Shown here one piece after another: positions 34,082-45,000 of a stretch of DNA of 47,968 nucleotides (position 1 is its first letter; each line of letters starts with the position of its first letter). Source of the DNA: Dysgonomonas sp. Marseille-P4677 (GTDB taxonomy: Bacteria; Bacteroidota; Bacteroidia; Bacteroidales; Dysgonomonadaceae); assembly GCF_016652235.1 (NCBI RefSeq), contig NZ_JAEPKU010000018.1, positions 1 through 47,968 on the forward strand, written 5' to 3'. A program made the translations under genes and the position numbers. Below the pieces are notes generated by a model. The model was not told the origin of the DNA. It saw only the letters and a program-made list of their open reading frames with translations, and ran no database searches.

Positions 34082-35092
34082 ATGCCGGTAAACCGTAACG
34101 CCCTCATCCGCTATAAAACAATAGATACTTGCCTGCGCAACAAGTACAGACAGTGGACACTAGAGGATTTGATCGATGCCTGTTCCGATGCCCTTTATGA
34201 ATATGAAGGCATAGACAAAGGTATTAGCAAACGTACTGTGCAGATGGATATTCAGATGATGCGTAGCGAAAAGCTTGGATATAATGCTCCTATTGTAGTT
34301 TACGATAGTAAATATTACAAGTACGAAGATGAGGATTATAGTATCACTAATACACCGCTATCGGAGCAAGACCTAAAAACCATGTCGGAAGCGGTAGAAG
34401 TTCTTCGCCAGTTTAAAGGCTTTTCTTACTTTTCAGAGATGCAGGACATTGTCAGTCGTTTGGAAGACCATGTTACTTCTGCCAAACAAAAGACTATTCC
34501 TGTTATAGATTTCGAAAAGAATGAAAGTCTTAAAGGACTGAATTACTTAGATATTATCTACAATGCTATCGTCAATAAGCAGGTATTGAATATTAAATAT
34601 CGATCTTTTAAGGCTCGCTCGGCTAATACTTTTATATTTTACCCTTATTTACTGAAAGAATATCGTAATCGTTGGTTTGTATTTGGACGCCGAAAAGGGA
34701 GCTTAATCAATCTGGCATTAGATCGTATACATGATATTAAAATAGCCGAAAAGGAGAAATTTATCGAAAATGATCTTTTCGACCCTCAAACTTTCTTTAA
34801 TGATTTGGTTGGTGTAACAAAAAACATCGGTATGAAAGCCCAAACCGTTCGCTTCTCAGTAAATAAAGAAAATGCACCTTATGTGCAAACTAAGCCTTTT
34901 CATAAAAGTCAGAAAATTGTAGAAGAGTATAAAGATGGCTCCACAGTTTTTGAAATTCATGTTGTAATCAATCAGGAATTGCAGAGGGAGTTTCTCGGAT
35001 ATGCAGATACAATACGTATCCTTTCTCCTCAATCGCTCGTTGACTTCATGGCCTGGAAGTTTAGATTAGCTAAAGAATTATATATAGAATAA
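34082..35092 (+). CDS. WYL-domain transcriptional regulator, 336 aa
   Basis: N-terminal winged HTH about 1-90 (RTVQMDIQMMRSEKLGYNAPI is the recognition-helix/wing region), linker, WYL domain about 150-235 (NIKYRSFKARSANTFIFYPY, LLKEYRNRWFVFGRRKGS, IHDI) and a C-terminal WCX-like extension to 336. WYL proteins bind ligands, in several cases nucleic acids or nucleotides, and regulate phage defence, DNA damage or RNA-repair genes. Divergent from the TROVE gene. In Salmonella-type loci the rsr-yrl-rtcBA genes are controlled by RtcR with sigma54; here a WYL protein seems to take that place and to bind sites A and B. That role is inference. Confidence 0.92.
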   Translation: MPVNRNALIRYKTIDTCLRNKYRQWTLEDLIDACSDALYEYEGIDKGISKRTVQMDIQMMRSEKLGYNAPIVVYDSKYYKYEDEDYSITNTPLSEQDLKTMSEAVEVLRQFKGFSYFSEMQDIVSRLEDHVTSAKQKTIPVIDFEKNESLKGLNYLDIIYNAIVNKQVLNIKYRSFKARSANTFIFYPYLLKEYRNRWFVFGRRKGSLINLALDRIHDIKIAEKEKFIENDLFDPQTFFNDLVGVTKNIGMKAQTVRFSVNKENAPYVQTKPFHKSQKIVEEYKDGSTVFEIHVVINQELQREFLGYADTIRILSPQSLVDFMAWKFRLAKELYIE

Positions 35093-35128
35093 GAAGCTAT
35101 TATAAAGGCTAAAACTCATATCACATTT

Positions 35129-36388
35129 TTAGTTTTTATATCTTTTATTCGGAGATAGATAAATTTGTTTTGTGAGCAAATCGATTGTAAAATTAAATTG
35201 TTTTATCAACTGTATTCCTATTGATCCTAAAGCGGCTGTAATTTGCCCACGTCCGGTCGAAGCCTGAAGTGCTATCGGCATATTCTCGAACGTATATTTG
35301 TTAGCAAAAGTAAATGAATGTGCCTTACCGTTAAATACGGGAGAAACCAGCCCTAAACTGACTGTAGTCCCCTGAGATTCGGGTTTAAATCCGGATAATA
35401 AAAGCCTATTCTTTCGGACATAGTTTTCAAAAGCAATAAGATGGTAATTAGCCCCGGTATCGAAAGCAAATCTACCCGGAGCATCCTTTTTACCAACGAT
35501 ATTTACACTTCCATCGATCATCATAATACTACCCTCAGAAGCATGTATATTTATTCTATCATAATTTTGTGCCGGCTGATAATCTCCGAAGCTATAAAAA
35601 TTCATCACTTTATTATCTAAGTCAACTTCTATTATGTATTCTTTAGCAATATTGAGTCCTATTATTCCATCGGTTTGTTTGTCGGAAGTATTTTCAAGAA
35701 CTATAAAACCCTGATTTTTTAGAGATATTTGATCTGATAAATAAAATACATTTCCTGAAGATTTTTTCACTTGTATACTTCCCCCAACAACCTCAGTTTT
35801 ATGATCTTTATACACAATAGAGGTTAGTTTAGAGGCTGCCTCTTTTGTCAATGCCGTTCCATCAGCCCCTGTATCGAATAGAAGTCTTAGGGATTGGTCT
35901 GAATCATTAACTTTGATTGTCAAAACTATTATATTATCATCAACTTCAATAGGTATAGAACCTCTAAACTCAGACTTATTATATCTGCTAACTCCGAAAA
36001 GCCGATCTAACACGTCTGCGAACACTATTTTACAGTTAGAATCGAGAGCAATAATCCCTTCGATGTTTTTTTTGTTCTTAAGCTTTGCAATAACATTTAC
36101 AGTTGTAAGTTCATTTTCTGTATTCTTGACAGATACAAATTCAATATCTGTCACTTCATTATTTTCTATAATTGGTTTTAAATAGTGCTGAATTGAAGGA
36201 AAAGAACTCATCCCAAGAGAAAAGCACGAACTTAATTCTTTGTTTATAAGCGCTGTATCTCCACTTTGAAGTCCTATGGAAAACCGGTTAATTGTAGCAC
36301 ATATTTTATCCTTATTTATTTGTGCTGTTATATTATCAATTATTACCGAAAATAAGATAAGAACACATAATAAGAATTGCTTTTTCAT
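35129..36388 (-). CDS. Secreted two-domain aspartyl protease-like protein, 419 aa
   Basis: Signal peptide 1-22 (ITAQ). Two retropepsin-like half-domains each carry a catalytic motif: FDTGADGTAL (Asp172) and FDTGANYHLI (Asp310), with GIIGLNI and a matching LGSIGIQLI glycine turn after each. One chain can therefore form the two-Asp active site, as in pepsins. The N-terminal 150 residues are unassigned. No lipobox, so probably periplasmic. It lies 77 bp past the TlpA gene, behind a strong hairpin, so it may have its own promoter. As part of this locus it could process an imported peptide or protein substrate. Confidence 0.82.
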   Translation of the reverse strand: MKKQFLLCVLILFSVIIDNITAQINKDKICATINRFSIGLQSGDTALINKELSSCFSLGMSSFPSIQHYLKPIIENNEVTDIEFVSVKNTENELTTVNVIAKLKNKKNIEGIIALDSNCKIVFADVLDRLFGVSRYNKSEFRGSIPIEVDDNIIVLTIKVNDSDQSLRLLFDTGADGTALTKEAASKLTSIVYKDHKTEVVGGSIQVKKSSGNVFYLSDQISLKNQGFIVLENTSDKQTDGIIGLNIAKEYIIEVDLDNKVMNFYSFGDYQPAQNYDRINIHASEGSIMMIDGSVNIVGKKDAPGRFAFDTGANYHLIAFENYVRKNRLLLSGFKPESQGTTVSLGLVSPVFNGKAHSFTFANKYTFENMPIALQASTGRGQITAALGSIGIQLIKQFNFTIDLLTKQIYLSPNKRYKN

Positions 36389-36422
36389 AAAATACTTTTT
36401 TAATTAAACTGAGATAAAATAA

Positions 36423-36453
36423 AAATCCAGCATAAATACCTTATGCTGGATTT
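36423..36453 (-). terminator. Terminator at the end of the second SusCD operon
   Basis: A perfect 13-bp stem (AAATCCAGCATAA and complement) with a 5-nt loop, followed on the minus strand by TTTATTTTATC, 13 bp past the TlpA gene stop. Confidence 0.8.
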
Positions 36454-36465
36454 ATCGTACAATCA

Positions 36466-37848
36466 TTATTTCTTTAATAAGGTACTATTAAGTAATAGTT
36501 TTATTTCCGGACTCGAAGGCCTTGGAGCATCACTAGAGACAATCTTACCATCTTTATCGATTAACATAAAACGAGGTATTCCTTTTATTTTATACGGCTT
36601 TGATATATCTCCGGCTTTATCTCCGGCAAAAAGCTGAATTCCTTTCATCTTATTGTCTATTAAAAATTTCTGCCATTTAGGATGATCTTTCTGAACATCG
36701 ATCGAAACTCCTAGAAATACAACATTTTTACCCTTATATTCTTCTTCGAGCATTTTTAAATGAGGAATTTCCTTTTTGCATGGGCCACACCATGTCGCCC
36801 AGATATCGATATAAACGACTTTACCTTTAAAATCAGACAAAGCGACTTCTTTCCCTTCTGAATTCTGAAACTTAAAATCTACAGCAGGGTCTCCTTTTGC
36901 ATTTTTCGCCTTAAGATTAAGAAGTTCTTTAAAACGCTCTTTTTGGCTATCAGTTCCCAAATATTTTGAAAACTCTTTTCCAAAATCTATCATACCTTCA
37001 ACCGTTTGTATAGCTTTAGCATATATCAATACAAGTTCTCCCTTCAAAACATCATTGGAGGTACTTTCAAGGTTCTCTTTCAGTAAAGCTTGATCTCTAG
37101 AACTTAATGTATCGTCAGCCTTTCTTCGTTCAAGGTATACGCGCATATTCATATTCGAAAGCAGTCGATTTCCATAAGGGTAATCCATTAATGCTTCCGA
37201 TTTACACATCTTGTCGAATGATATGTCTTGATAGTATTCAGGGAAATCTTCATCTTGAGGATGAGCTGAGTTAGGTAAAAAGAGAAAATACAACGCATTA
37301 GCAGCAATATCCCATTCTTTGAACCCCTCAATAGAGTCATCAAATTTTTTATTGCCTGTTATACTCGATTTCTTAACTATATTTTCTTCTATCACCTCTT
37401 CCAAAGCCGGGAAAAATTCTACGTATGTGGGGCTACTGGCTATCCTTGAATTCATGGACATTTGATTGACTGGCTTTATAATATCAAACCATTCTTTCAT
37501 CACCTTGTTTTCTGCAGTATTCTCCCCTATTAATTCATATCCATTAGCGGTTACATTTACATTCAGGTTATCATCGGGTTTCAAATAAAATATATGTTTG
37601 CCCATAGGAGATTGATTATTTTCAGTACCAATGACATAATAACCTTCCTTTTCAAGATGTATAGCAAATCCGAATTTTTTATCTTTTCCCAGAATATATC
37701 TGGCCTTTTCTTTTATCTGTCCATTTTCTACTTCGTAAAAACAAACAGCGTTTCCGACATTATTCCAGCTACCTGATATAATAGAGATCGCAACCATATG
37801 GTTAAAGTAACCAAGAAGCAATAACGATAAAATTAAAACTTTCCTCAT
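36466..37848 (-). CDS. TlpA-family thioredoxin-like protein, 460 aa
   Basis: Signal peptide 1-20. The N-terminal part (about 22-115) looks like a DUF4369-type sandwich, followed by a helical middle (about 115-310). The C-terminal thioredoxin fold (about 318-455) has active site WCGPC (Cys354, Cys357) and cis-Pro in GIPRFML. This three-part layout is common in Bacteroidota periplasmic or outer-membrane disulfide reductases found beside SusCD pairs. Its start is 2 bp from the PKD-like gene stop, so the operon is tight. It might reduce disulfides in a protein or peptide ligand; no lipobox is seen. Confidence 0.88.
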   Translation of the reverse strand: MRKVLILSLLLLGYFNHMVAISIISGSWNNVGNAVCFYEVENGQIKEKARYILGKDKKFGFAIHLEKEGYYVIGTENNQSPMGKHIFYLKPDDNLNVNVTANGYELIGENTAENKVMKEWFDIIKPVNQMSMNSRIASSPTYVEFFPALEEVIEENIVKKSSITGNKKFDDSIEGFKEWDIAANALYFLFLPNSAHPQDEDFPEYYQDISFDKMCKSEALMDYPYGNRLLSNMNMRVYLERRKADDTLSSRDQALLKENLESTSNDVLKGELVLIYAKAIQTVEGMIDFGKEFSKYLGTDSQKERFKELLNLKAKNAKGDPAVDFKFQNSEGKEVALSDFKGKVVYIDIWATWCGPCKKEIPHLKMLEEEYKGKNVVFLGVSIDVQKDHPKWQKFLIDNKMKGIQLFAGDKAGDISKPYKIKGIPRFMLIDKDGKIVSSDAPRPSSPEIKLLLNSTLLKK

Positions 37849-37850
37849 TA

Positions 37851-39527
37851 TTATTTTTCTTTATAGTCTATGTCTATGATTTTTCCAAAATCACCCCATT
37901 TCATATCAATCTGAGAAACACCTTCTGCCGCTTTTTCAGGATGCTTAGCTAATGTAATATTACCAGTAGTAATATTCATCTCAAAAAAGTGTAATGCACC
38001 TGATGTATCCAAATCTCCATTTGGATCATATGTAGCGACAGTAAGTAAGTTTCTTTGTGACGATTTGAAAGACTTTAGATTTTTTATGCAAGAGATTTTA
38101 TGTCCTGCCGGAAGTTGAAGTTGGTCTGTAATTTCTTTTACGCTCATATTTGCCCCACTCGCCAAACCTATATATAATTTATCATCTGTAGCCATATAGA
38201 TGATAGGTTCACTCGGATTGAATGCATATCGCTTAATTGTAGACATATCAACACTCTGAGGAATTACTTTCCGTATTCTACTACCAGGAGTTACCATACC
38301 ACTCCTCATACCGAACAAAAGCAACTCATAGTCAGAAGTCTCCTTGTTCCGTACTATAACAAATATTTCATTTGTTGATTTAGAATCCATATATATCAGC
38401 TCATAATTCTTGTTATTAAAGCTGAAAGCATCTCCCTCATTATCTATAATCTTAGTCGTTCCCCATAAGTTAGTGGTATTTATCACATATAAATCGTCGA
38501 ACGAATCATATGTCTGTATCATAAAACAATTCTCATCCTCATTGAAAAGCACTGCCCCGGAAGCATTAACACCAATATATGGCGCAGCTTTATAAAGAGT
38601 AGATGTACCTTTATATCTATTTATAGGATGCATAAAATTTAATATCGACATGTATCTGGAAGCAAAATACCAATGCCCGCTAATGTATCCATAATATTGT
38701 GTGGCTGTTGCACTAGCTGTGATACCTCTCATTTTTTTGGCTACCAACCCTTCTGTCAAAAGATTATCTGAAATATATGATATCTTCGACAGATTATATG
38801 CGTCTTTAAAAGAATAGTCTATCGCATTTACTCTATCGGTTGATTGGTCTGTTAACAAGAAAACCGAATAAAGAATTTTTCCTATACTTAAATCATTAGG
38901 TTCTGGAGCTGTAGCATCATTACAAGTATATATGCCTAAAGGTTTACGCCCGTCTTTTAGATATGTAGATCCACTAAAGTCTAATATACTTCTGTAAGGC
39001 ATCAGAATAGTTACACCATCTTCGATGAATGATGAAACCAACTCTAACTCTACACCGGCTTTCTTTTCAGATATTGCCAAATAACCTGTTTGTATCTTAT
39101 TCTTTACTCGGAATAAATATTTTTTTTGATAAATAATTCCTGTCTCGTTATTCTCTATTTGCAGGTATACATCATAATTATTTGTAATTCTTAGATCCAG
39201 AGGCAACTGTTCTAAATCTAATACTGCCGTTTCATCTGAACTCGACATAATAGGGTACGATACATTATTACTTACCCTTTTCTGGTATCTCCAACGATAA
39301 GTATAACTACCCTTTCCAACTCCATCACTATAAGTTACTTTCGGATCAATAAAAATGGGTGAATTTGGTTCTATATCGATTGTATCTGTTACTTTAGAGT
39401 TCTCAATTTCTGCTTCAGATATATCGCGATAAGTATAATTCCCTTTATCTTCATTACATGACACTATATAAAGGCAGACAAGGAGGCTGGTAATTATATA
39501 ATAAACAGTATTTATTTTCTTCTTCAT
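37851..39527 (-). CDS. PKD-like surface lipoprotein, 558 aa
   Basis: Lipobox at LYIVSCNEDKGNYTYRD (Cys24); the DKGNYTYRD start is characteristic of the Bacteroidota PKD-like lipoprotein family. An N-terminal Ig/PKD-type sandwich (TDTIDIEPNSPIFIDPKVTY, YRWRYQKR) to about 140 is followed by a large beta-rich, propeller-like C-terminal part. Located between the DUF4843 and TlpA genes, as in many ECF-sigma-controlled SusCD loci. Presumed surface ligand-binding partner of SusD; ligand unknown. Confidence 0.82.
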   Translation of the reverse strand: MKKKINTVYYIITSLLVCLYIVSCNEDKGNYTYRDISEAEIENSKVTDTIDIEPNSPIFIDPKVTYSDGVGKGSYTYRWRYQKRVSNNVSYPIMSSSDETAVLDLEQLPLDLRITNNYDVYLQIENNETGIIYQKKYLFRVKNKIQTGYLAISEKKAGVELELVSSFIEDGVTILMPYRSILDFSGSTYLKDGRKPLGIYTCNDATAPEPNDLSIGKILYSVFLLTDQSTDRVNAIDYSFKDAYNLSKISYISDNLLTEGLVAKKMRGITASATATQYYGYISGHWYFASRYMSILNFMHPINRYKGTSTLYKAAPYIGVNASGAVLFNEDENCFMIQTYDSFDDLYVINTTNLWGTTKIIDNEGDAFSFNNKNYELIYMDSKSTNEIFVIVRNKETSDYELLLFGMRSGMVTPGSRIRKVIPQSVDMSTIKRYAFNPSEPIIYMATDDKLYIGLASGANMSVKEITDQLQLPAGHKISCIKNLKSFKSSQRNLLTVATYDPNGDLDTSGALHFFEMNITTGNITLAKHPEKAAEGVSQIDMKWGDFGKIIDIDYKEK

Positions 39528-39575
39528 ATTTCTTTTATATCAACATTAATAATATAACATTAAAAGATATCTATC

Positions 39576-40433
39576 CTATGGTTTAAAACCACCTATTATA
39601 ATATATTCTCCATTCTCATCTTTCAATGCTTCTCCATTCTCATCTTTATACTTTTGCAGAGCTTCTTCAAGTATCAGTTTCCAACCGTTAGTTAATGCTA
39701 GAGGGAAACGTTGAGAAAAGATAGCTGATGCTACCTCCCCTGCACTCGGATTGTATGTAAAATACTCATAGTTAAGATCTAGTACATCGCATATAAAATT
39801 AAACTTCACAATTGAATAAGTTCCAAAAGCTCTCTTAAAATCGCCTTCACGCGCAGCCCATAATATTGGCATCCCATTCTTTGCATCATAAAATATACGG
39901 AAGATATTGGACTTCATTTTATCTTCAACATTATATTTACTAGCCTCTTCTATTTTATCGTAATTCGCTAGGAAATGGTCATTCGGAGCAGTTTTTATAA
40001 CAGCAGTAATCGCCCGTTCTTTTATCTTTTCTGTATTTATCAGTTTCACAAAAATATACCCGTCCCTACTGTTAGCATCCATATACGACATATCATGCAA
40101 CAGCTCTATATCTTCGCCCAATTTAGCCGTTGAAGATGTATCCAATACAAAATTTATAGGGCGGTTATAATTTACATAAGTGCCTAACAACCTCATTTTA
40201 ATTTTGATAATAGAGTCTTTTTTTACCGGATTATCATACCCAAAACGTATCGATACTGAGTCAATGACCTCAGTGCGACCTTGTCCATTATCAAAAGATG
40301 ACGATTTCGATAAAGAATATTCAAAAAACACATCATCTTTTCCCGAATAGGATTCCAATTCTGAGTTTTCACATGATATGAAAACAGACGATGCAAAAAG
40401 AAGTAATAATAATTTAATATATATATTTTTCAT
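39576..40433 (-). CDS. DUF4843-family lipoprotein, about 285 aa
   Basis: Start set at ATG 40433 (MKNIYIKLLLLLF), which gives a lipoprotein signal with lipobox SSVFISCENSE; the longer frame to 40517 would overlap susD. Beta-rich (DVFFEYSLSKSSSFDN, RTEVIDSVSIRFGYDNPVKKD, IKMRLLGTYVNYNRPINF), matching the DUF4843 pattern found next to susD in ECF-controlled loci. Follows susD by 7 bp. Presumed surface-exposed accessory binding protein. Confidence 0.8.
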   Translation of the reverse strand: MKNIYIKLLLLLFASSVFISCENSELESYSGKDDVFFEYSLSKSSSFDNGQGRTEVIDSVSIRFGYDNPVKKDSIIKIKMRLLGTYVNYNRPINFVLDTSSTAKLGEDIELLHDMSYMDANSRDGYIFVKLINTEKIKERAITAVIKTAPNDHFLANYDKIEEASKYNVEDKMKSNIFRIFYDAKNGMPILWAAREGDFKRAFGTYSIVKFNFICDVLDLNYEYFTYNPSAGEVASAIFSQRFPLALTNGWKLILEEALQKYKDENGEALKDENGEYIIIGGFKP

Positions 40434-40440
40434 AATCTTC

Positions 40441-41991
40441 TTAATTATATTTTTCAGTGTCAGGTAATGGTACCACATAGTCGTACAGATCCATGTCCAT
40501 GTATCCTTTTGTACCATTCGAATTCAATATAACATCTGATTCTATGCGTTTTAAGTAAAAGAAAGCTTGTCCTTCCGCATAAAATTCTCTATAATATTCT
40601 TTAAGGAGAAATTCTCTCAATGCCAACTCGGATGCGGTAGTTTTATACAGTTCATTATCTTTATAACCTCGTCGTATCATTAACAAGTCTGCCAGTTCTG
40701 TGGCTGAATCTAATTTCCCTTTATTAATTTCATCTTCAAGAATTAAATAAAATAATTCGGTCATCCTCATCAATGGCTGCATGTATCTTATTGAGTTTTT
40801 AGCCTCTATATTTCCAAATTTTTTATATCTGATCGAAACATATTGGTTTGCACCTAATTCTATAGCGGCAGACCATTGTTTAATCCTGAGATCGGACGAT
40901 TCTCCTATACTAGTGGCTTTTTCCTCACCAAATATATTTGATATAATATTTGTAATATGTACTGAGTAAGTTTTACCATTTGTAGCACTCTCCGTAAATT
41001 CTGTCCAGTTCGAGTACAAATCAATATTATGAATACTAAATAGTACTTCTGTCTTAAAAATGTAATCTTTTTCTTTGTCTGCTGTTATGTTATCCGATTT
41101 TACCCATGTAAATATAGCGTTACTATTTACCCTATCTACAGGCTCTATCAATCCCGGTAAATTGATAAGGTCTCGTGCAATATCTGCAGCTTCACTCAAT
41201 CTGTCGGCAACAACTAGAACTCTGGCATGTAAAGCTCTGACAGCAATTAAATTTAATCTCTTATTCCGTGCATATTTTTCAAACTTATCAACACTTGACA
41301 ATCCTTCTTCATCATTAGGATTCAAAATACCCTCCTTCAAGATAGGATCATTTTCCAATAATCTTTCAGCTGTTTCTATATCCGAAAGAACCCTATCCAT
41401 AAAAGCCGCCGCTGTTAAGACAGGATAAGTTTCAGCCTGACTTTTATCATTATACGGCAATGATTTTTTTTCTGAATTTCCTCTGTAAATAGGACCGTAT
41501 AGTCTGAAAAGATCTAAATGTAAAAAAGCTCTTAACGCATAGGCTTCACCTAACAATATATCTCTTTTTTCAGGTGTGACAACTGTTGTATTTTCAACAT
41601 TGGCGATAAAATTATTTATACGGAATATCAATGCATATGCGTCAGTCCAGATTTCCTTAAAAGTATCCTTTATAACATCATTATTATAATCATAGCTTTG
41701 ATACACATAAAATTTTGAATAATTGGTGTTTGTAACACCTATATCAGTACTTGGCACATAATAGTAATGTGCTAAATGCTCTATTGTCGTCTGAGACATG
41801 TTTCCTCCATATAGCTTTTTTGAACTCATACCGATATAAATCCCGTTCAAAACATTGTTAATCCCTATTTCGCTGGAAAATTGCTTCCCTTCCAAATTCT
41901 TGTCTTTGGGTTCCACATCTAACCAATCCGAACAGCTACTTCCCAGGATAACAGCTATTACAAGACTAATATTTATTATATATTTCTTCAT
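40441..41991 (-). CDS. SusD/RagB-family lipoprotein of the second locus, 516 aa
   Basis: Lipobox at VILGSSCSDWLDVEPKDK (Cys20); the SDWLDVEP start is typical of SusD/RagB. It includes the helical block GEAYALRAFLHLDLFRLYGPIY (motif only) and the C-terminal REFLLKEYYREFYAEGQAFFYLKR region. Lid and ligand-capture protein for the SusC 10 bp upstream. The acidic, non-aromatic middle gives no clue to its ligand. Confidence 0.95.
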   Translation of the reverse strand: MKKYIINISLVIAVILGSSCSDWLDVEPKDKNLEGKQFSSEIGINNVLNGIYIGMSSKKLYGGNMSQTTIEHLAHYYYVPSTDIGVTNTNYSKFYVYQSYDYNNDVIKDTFKEIWTDAYALIFRINNFIANVENTTVVTPEKRDILLGEAYALRAFLHLDLFRLYGPIYRGNSEKKSLPYNDKSQAETYPVLTAAAFMDRVLSDIETAERLLENDPILKEGILNPNDEEGLSSVDKFEKYARNKRLNLIAVRALHARVLVVADRLSEAADIARDLINLPGLIEPVDRVNSNAIFTWVKSDNITADKEKDYIFKTEVLFSIHNIDLYSNWTEFTESATNGKTYSVHITNIISNIFGEEKATSIGESSDLRIKQWSAAIELGANQYVSIRYKKFGNIEAKNSIRYMQPLMRMTELFYLILEDEINKGKLDSATELADLLMIRRGYKDNELYKTTASELALREFLLKEYYREFYAEGQAFFYLKRIESDVILNSNGTKGYMDMDLYDYVVPLPDTEKYN

Positions 41992-42001
41992 ATTATTTTA
42001 T

Positions 42002-45000
42002 TTAAAATCGGGCATTTAAACTTAACGACACTGTTCGGGAGAAAGGATAGTCAATACCTCGTTCCTGTTTGACTCTATAAATATTAAATATATCTGCCAT
42101 TGCAAAACCAGCATACAAATTTCTAAGGCCAATTTTTTGTATCCACTGGTCACCAGTGAAATCCCATGTAATTTTAGCCGATTCACCTCTCAGATAATCA
42201 TTTCTTTGTACAAACCGTGAACTCAACTGAAATGTATTATTTAACGAATTTATTCTTTTGAAAGAAGTTATATCCCCAGGCTTTTGCCACCTGTCAAACA
42301 ATGCCCTTTTATCTTGATTATAAAGAACAGTGGTAGCAGTAACATTTTCAACTTTATCGAACAATGCCCTATTAAGAATATCACCTCCCAGACTATATCG
42401 CAAAACAAAGTTTAATTGTACTTTTTTATATATAAAATTCAGTTTTATTGCACCGTACAAAGTCGGTTGTGTATTTCCAACGATAACTTTATCTTCCGCA
42501 TCAAATACAAAAGTTTGTGTACCATCTTTCTTTATGAATATTTCATCCCCAGACGCAGGGTCAATCCCAGCAGAACGAACAGCCCAAATATCATCAGGAC
42601 TTGCCCCATCTTGATAATGAATCGTCGAATTCAGACTAGTAAAATCTTGGTTGTATGCTTCATTCAGGGTACTTAATGCATCTCTCATATTATTATATTG
42701 GGACTCTACATGAGAACCTTGGACTCCAATACTCAACATGATGTTTTCTTTCATATTATATATTGGGAAAAAAGTAGTATTAAACTCTACCCCTTTTGTA
42801 TCCATATCCCCAAGATTTGTATAGAATTTTTCTATACCGGAAGATGGGCGCATAACCAAGTCAATCACCATTGGATCTGCTTTGTGATAATAATAACTAC
42901 CACTTAAAAGAAACCGTTTATTAAACATTTCTAAATCAAAGTTCAATGATGTTTTTCTCACTTTGGTCCATCTCAGATCAGGATTTCCCAGCTGAGATAT
43001 ATACACTCCCTGCCCGAAGATACTATTACCTTTTTGAAGGGCATAGATAGATGAAACCGAGGCGCTATTAGAAGTTTTCTTTGAGTTAGTCCCTGTAGAA
43101 CCACTCAATTTCATTAACGATAACCATCCCCAATTTTTCGCAAAACTTTCACGATGAATATTCCAACCCAGCCCAACGGACCAAAATTCATCAAACTTTT
43201 TATTTTTTCCGAAAGAATTAGAACCTTCCTCATTAAATGATACATCAAAAAGATATTTATAATCATAATTATAATTTAATGCACCTATTAACGAAACTTC
43301 CCGATCAATCCTCTCCTCATAAGGAGGTGTTCCATCTTCAAGGTAACTTCCTGAGGATGGTAATCCGGTAGACCCCTCGGCAAAGCCTTCTAATTCATAT
43401 CCCTTGTTTCTATAATTAATTTCTTTTAATTTACTATAGCCGCTAAAGGTTATATTTTGTTTGTCTAAGAACGTTTTTTTATATGAAATTCTAAAATCAC
43501 CGGTTACAGACCATTCATTAGAATTCTTTGAAGATCTTGTTCCCTTCTTATCATATGCATCAGAATAAAATTCCGTATTTGTTGGATCTACGAACCTATC
43601 ATAGTCAACAAAATATCTCTCAAGGCTAAGTCCCCCACTCAAACGAAGATCATTGTTTACGTTCCAATCTATTTTAGTATTATTAGTCACGATAAAAGTT
43701 CTCTCAGTTGAATATGAATTCAATGAAGCATTATATAAAGGATTGAACAGAATATAACTTCGGCTCTCTCCATTCTCCCTTTTAACTATTTCATCGAGTC
43801 GCGGTGCAAGCTCTCCATTCTCAAGGCTTTTTTCAAAATATGGATTTGCTTCTGCAAATTTCCTAAAACTATTGCCTGTAGTCCATGCTCCATTATTCCC
43901 ATTTCTGCCCCAAACCTTTATATCATTGCTTATATTCAAACTATTAAATCCTCTATAAATCAACTTAACATTCGATCCATAAGTTTCTCGGTCTGACCCC
44001 TTCATCACACCTTGATATTTTTCATAATTCGCACCTACAGAATATAAGATATTATTTCTGTCACCTCCCTGTATCAATAGTGAATGATTATGAGTATATG
44101 CTGTGCGTATTGGTTCTTTAATCCAGTATGTATCTACACCTCGTTGAACATTTTTGAGCCTTGCATAATATTCTTTATTAGCTTCTTCGTTTGCCACACC
44201 AATATTCCAACGTCCGGCTAATCTTTCAAACTCAAGTTTCTCAGCAGCATTCATTAAATTATACTGACTTAGGTCTGCAAACCCTACTTTATAATCTCCG
44301 TTATAATCTATCATAATCTGACCAGGTTTAGGTTTTACTGTCTCTACAATAATAACCCCATTTGCACCCCTAGCCCCATATATGGCTGTAGAACCAGCAT
44401 CTTTTAATATTGTAATACTTTCTATTCTATTGATATCCATTCCGTCTACCTCTTGCATAGTTGCTTCAAATCCATCGACAATAAATAAAGGTCTGTTTTC
44501 GGAAGAATTGGTAGTCTGATCGCGTGTCGCGGATATATCCATTGTACTTTTTCCGCGAACTTCAATATTTGCCAACATATTAGGATCAGATCCAAACTGC
44601 ATATTATCGTTGATGACAAATCCGGGATCAAAAGACCTTAAGCTTTCCAAAACATTGGTTGTTCCTATCGATTTAAGCTCTTTTTGTGAAACACTAGTAT
44701 AAGAACCCGTAAACCCCAGTTTATTATGTTGCATGATACCAGCCTCTACAACTATATCTTTCAACTGAGTATCTCCATCTTTTAATACTATATCAATCTT
44801 TGTTTGTCCTGTATACTTGACTTCTACAGATTCCATGCCTAAGAATGAAAAAACAATAACAGGGTCTTTAAAGTCTTTTGGTATAGCGAGTGTGAATGCT
44901 CCATCAATGTTTGTACTAGTCCCTACAACTGTTCCTTTTATCACAACGTTGCTCCCAGCCAAGGCTTCTCCGCTACTATCTTTCACTGTACCTGTAACTT

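Noticed and set aside
42021-42035. ACGACA near the 3' end of susC as another Y-element motif
   Set aside because: It lacks the flanking T and the CGAAG partner at 23-nt spacing and lies in coding sequence; chance match.
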